A stretch of DNA of 13,966 nt from Friedmanniella sp. (lineage in GTDB: Bacteria; Actinomycetota; Actinomycetes; Propionibacteriales; Propionibacteriaceae): assembly GCA_025964935.1 (NCBI GenBank), contig JAOPXW010000154.1, positions 1-13,966 on the forward strand, given 5' to 3'. The position numbers and the translations under genes are program-made. The notes under the pieces are model-generated. The model was not told where the DNA came from. It did not search any database and was given only the letters and a program-made list of their open reading frames with translations. Of the stretch, positions 10,502 to 13,966 are shown piece after piece. Each line of letters opens with the position of its first letter. Position 1 is the first letter of the stretch.

Positions 10502-11650
10502 TCAGGGACGGGCGTAGAGGACCAGGTCGGACAGGGTGCCGTCACCGACCGGCTCGGCCCCCGGCAGCGTGCCGACCTCGCGGAAGCCGGCGTGGCCCGC
10601 GACGTGGCGGGAGGCGGTGTTGCCGGCCGCGCACCGCACCAGCAGTGAGTCGGTCAGCCCCGACCCCTCCGCCCAGCCGGTGACCACCCGTACGGCCTCG
10701 ACGACCACGCCGCGGCCGCGGGCCTCGGGGTGGGCCCAGTAGCCGATCTCGGCCCGTCGGGAGTAGCCGCCCAGGCCCTCCAGCCCGACCGAGGCCAGGC
10801 AGTCGTCGGTGGTGGCGTCCGCGACGCACCAGACCAGGCCGCCACCCGAGGCGCTCAGCTCGCGGGTCGACTCGACGAAGGCCGCGGCGTCGCCCCGCGC
10901 GTACGGCTGGGGCAGCGACACCAGCCAGTGCCGCGTACGGGGGTCGCGGCAGGCGGTGACGATGCGGTCCAGGTCGCGTTCGGCGAACGGGCGCAGCGAG
11001 ATCCCGGCCCCCGCCAGCCGCGGCGGGTCCCGCCACGGCAGCGGCTCCCGCGGGTCGTCGCGGGTCATGGTGGCGACCCAGCCGTCGAGCAGAGACCCGC
11101 GCTGGGGCAGGAACCGGCGCACCGTGCCGTCGACGCGGAAGCCGACCGCGGCCGCGACGCGGCGCGAGGGCCAGTTGCCGGTGACCGCGCGCCACCGCAG
11201 CACCTCCAGCCCCAGCCGGTCGAAGCTGTGGTCCCGCAGCAGCCGCAGCGCGGCGGTCATCAGACCGCGGCCGCGGGCGGCCGGGTGCAGCAGGTAGCCC
11301 ACCTCGGCCGAGCCGTCCCCGGCCAGCCGCAGCGACACCCCGCCGGAGTAGACCGGCCGGCCGTCCCGCTCGGCCTGCAGCGCCCAGGTCATCCGGTCGC
11401 CCTCAACCCAGCCCTGGCGTACGACGTCGAGGAAGGCCTGCCCGTCGGCCAGCGTGTAGCCGCCCGGCGGGTCGGGCAGGGTCGTCCAGCGCACCGACTC
11501 CCGGTCCCGGCAGCACTCGACCAGGGCGGGCAGGTCGCCCGACCGGAGCGCGCGGAGCTCCACCCCGGCGGCCGGGTCGACCAGCACCGGGACCGGGTCG
11601 GGCGGGCCGAGGACCGTCGGCGTCGCGGGGCGGGGCGGGGTCAGGGACAC
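10502..11650 (-). CDS. Tandem GNAT (RimJ/RimL-like) N-acetyltransferase
   Basis: This 382-residue protein holds two complete GNAT domains of the Acetyltransf_3 (RimJ/RimL) type in one chain, at about residues 30-197 and 217-382. Each has its own acetyl-CoA loop of the R/Q-x-x-G-x-G/A kind: HPAARGRGLM (122-131) and HPEARGRGVV (307-316). Each also has the later N-W/T-x-S-x-x-V-A helix motif (GNWPSRRVA, GNTASRHVA). Known RimJ/RimL relatives acetylate protein N-termini or small molecules such as antibiotics; the substrate here cannot be told. I chose GTG 11648-11650, with GGATGGGGG just upstream, over a TTG at 11686 that adds an unlikely 12 residues. It is divergent from the leader ORF by 77 bp. 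The 94-bp gap to ugd suggests separate promoters. Confidence 0.85.
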   Translation of the reverse strand: MSLTPPRPATPTVLGPPDPVPVLVDPAAGVELRALRSGDLPALVECCRDRESVRWTTLPDPPGGYTLADGQAFLDVVRQGWVEGDRMTWALQAERDGRPVYSGGVSLRLAGDGSAEVGYLLHPAARGRGLMTAALRLLRDHSFDRLGLEVLRWRAVTGNWPSRRVAAAVGFRVDGTVRRFLPQRGSLLDGWVATMTRDDPREPLPWRDPPRLAGAGISLRPFAERDLDRIVTACRDPRTRHWLVSLPQPYARGDAAAFVESTRELSASGGGLVWCVADATTDDCLASVGLEGLGGYSRRAEIGYWAHPEARGRGVVVEAVRVVTGWAEGSGLTDSLLVRCAAGNTASRHVAGHAGFREVGTLPGAEPVGDGTLSDLVLYARP

Positions 11651-11715
11651 GCCCCCATCCAAGGACGGGCCGGGCCACGGGCACAAGTGGTTTCCCGATC
11701 GGTCGCGGGGTTCAC

Positions 11716-11721
11716 TACCCT
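11716..11721 (+). promoter_or_regulatory. Candidate -10 (TACCCT) for leader ORF and hlyC/corC gene
   Basis: TACCCT fits TANNNT and ends six bases before a GTG at 11728 that opens a 67-codon frame. It is the only plausible promoter in the 77-bp divergent gap for the HlyC/CorC-type gene. If real, the transcript either begins with a leaderless ORF or has a 200-nt leader. Confidence 0.45.
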
Positions 11722-11727
11722 TGACCC

Positions 11728-11927
11728 GTGCCCAGCCCGTCAGGACCCGAGCCGTACGCCGCGACGGCCGGCGGGCCGATCCGCCCGCCGGGCGGGGGCA
11801 CCCAGGAGGACGCGTCCGCGCTCCTGGACGGCGACGACGCCGAAGCCGAGAGACCCCGGGACTCCGACGGAGTCCGCCCCCAGATGCCCGCCCTGGTCAC
11901 CGCGCGGCGCGGAAGGCTCCACCCCTC

Positions 11928-11931
<4 letters not shown>
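11728..11931 (+). CDS. Possible leaderless leader ORF (67 aa) before HlyC/CorC gene
   Basis: A GTG frame runs from just after a TACCCT hexamer to a TGA that overlaps the next gene's ATG as ATGA. The peptide is hydrophilic and probably disordered. It opens MPSPSGPEPY, then has PPGGG, an acidic patch (LDGDDAEAERPRDSD) and a basic end (ARRGRLHP). About 60 of 67 codons end in G or C, consistent with coding, though other frames here are also GC3-rich. The geometry (leaderless start, exact stop-start overlap) suggests a translated leader that couples to the membrane-protein gene, or a small protein in its own right. Proline- and acid-rich leaders can destabilise ribosomes at low magnesium (known for Salmonella mgtL), which is notable given the downstream family, but that role here is speculation. 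It may equally be an untranslated leader. Confidence 0.4.
11859..11875 (+). repeat. Inverted repeat inside the leader region
   Basis: GGACTCC-GAC-GGAGTCC is a perfect 7-bp inverted repeat with a 3-base loop, ending 52 bases before the HlyC/CorC start and lying within the leader ORF. As RNA it would form a stable hairpin. No T-tract follows, so it is not a standard terminator. It could affect leader translation or folding, or be a protein site on DNA. Confidence 0.5.

Positions 11932-13966
<2,035 letters not shown>

Noticed and set aside
10408..10545. Longer N-terminus for UDP-glucose dehydrogenase
   Set aside because: It would start inside the acetyltransferase gene and place about 46 unrelated residues before the Rossmann strand, which normally starts at the N-terminus.
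11721..11927. N-terminal extension of the HlyC/CorC protein back to a TTG
   Set aside because: The extension is Arg/Pro-rich and unlike the family, whose members begin at the first membrane helix. The ATG at 11928 lies just before that helix.

Overview
This is a housekeeping stretch of a very GC-rich genome. Almost every codon ends in G or C, and GTG starts are frequent. Gene content and order (perM-purN-purH-folD-DUF3017, a monomeric NADP isocitrate dehydrogenase next to a malate dehydrogenase, and an HlyC/CorC protein before trpS) point to an actinomycete (Actinomycetota). I cannot name the genus. I see no insertion sequence, phage gene, CRISPR array, tRNA or rRNA, and no obvious composition break.

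Layout. (1) Positions 1-295, minus strand: the first 98 residues of an unidentified protein whose N-terminus is a low-complexity Pro/Ala/Glu repeat. It is divergent from (2) a plus-strand block, 428-5154: perM (DUF6350 membrane protein), purN, purH, folD and a small DUF3017 membrane protein. purN and purH overlap by ATGA, and the DUF3017 gene starts two bases after folD. (3) A 39-bp convergent gap with a hairpin. (4) A minus-strand block read from 11650 down to 5194: tandem-GNAT acetyltransferase, UDP-glucose dehydrogenase, monomeric isocitrate dehydrogenase, malate dehydrogenase and a DUF4190-type small membrane protein. (5) A plus-strand block from 11728: a possible 67-codon leader ORF whose stop overlaps the start of an HlyC/CorC-family (CNNM + CBS) membrane protein, then trpS, which runs off the window.

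How the genes fit together. PurN and PurH both consume 10-formyl-tetrahydrofolate in purine synthesis, and FolD makes that cofactor, so the three form a coherent one-carbon/purine module. Malate and isocitrate dehydrogenases are TCA-cycle enzymes. The monomeric isocitrate dehydrogenase and FolD also both reduce NADP. perM next to purN is a known actinobacterial arrangement (Mycobacterium tuberculosis Rv0955-Rv0956).

I found no convincing undescribed system. The most interesting signals are regulatory. Five genes have a -10-like hexamer ending only 6-7 bases before the proposed start codon, which suggests leaderless mRNAs. One of these would be the 67-codon ORF coupled to the HlyC/CorC gene. 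Two family motifs are also altered: GExxPK reads GELAAK in the HlyC/CorC protein, and the Rossmann GxGxxG reads GTNYLG in UDP-glucose dehydrogenase.
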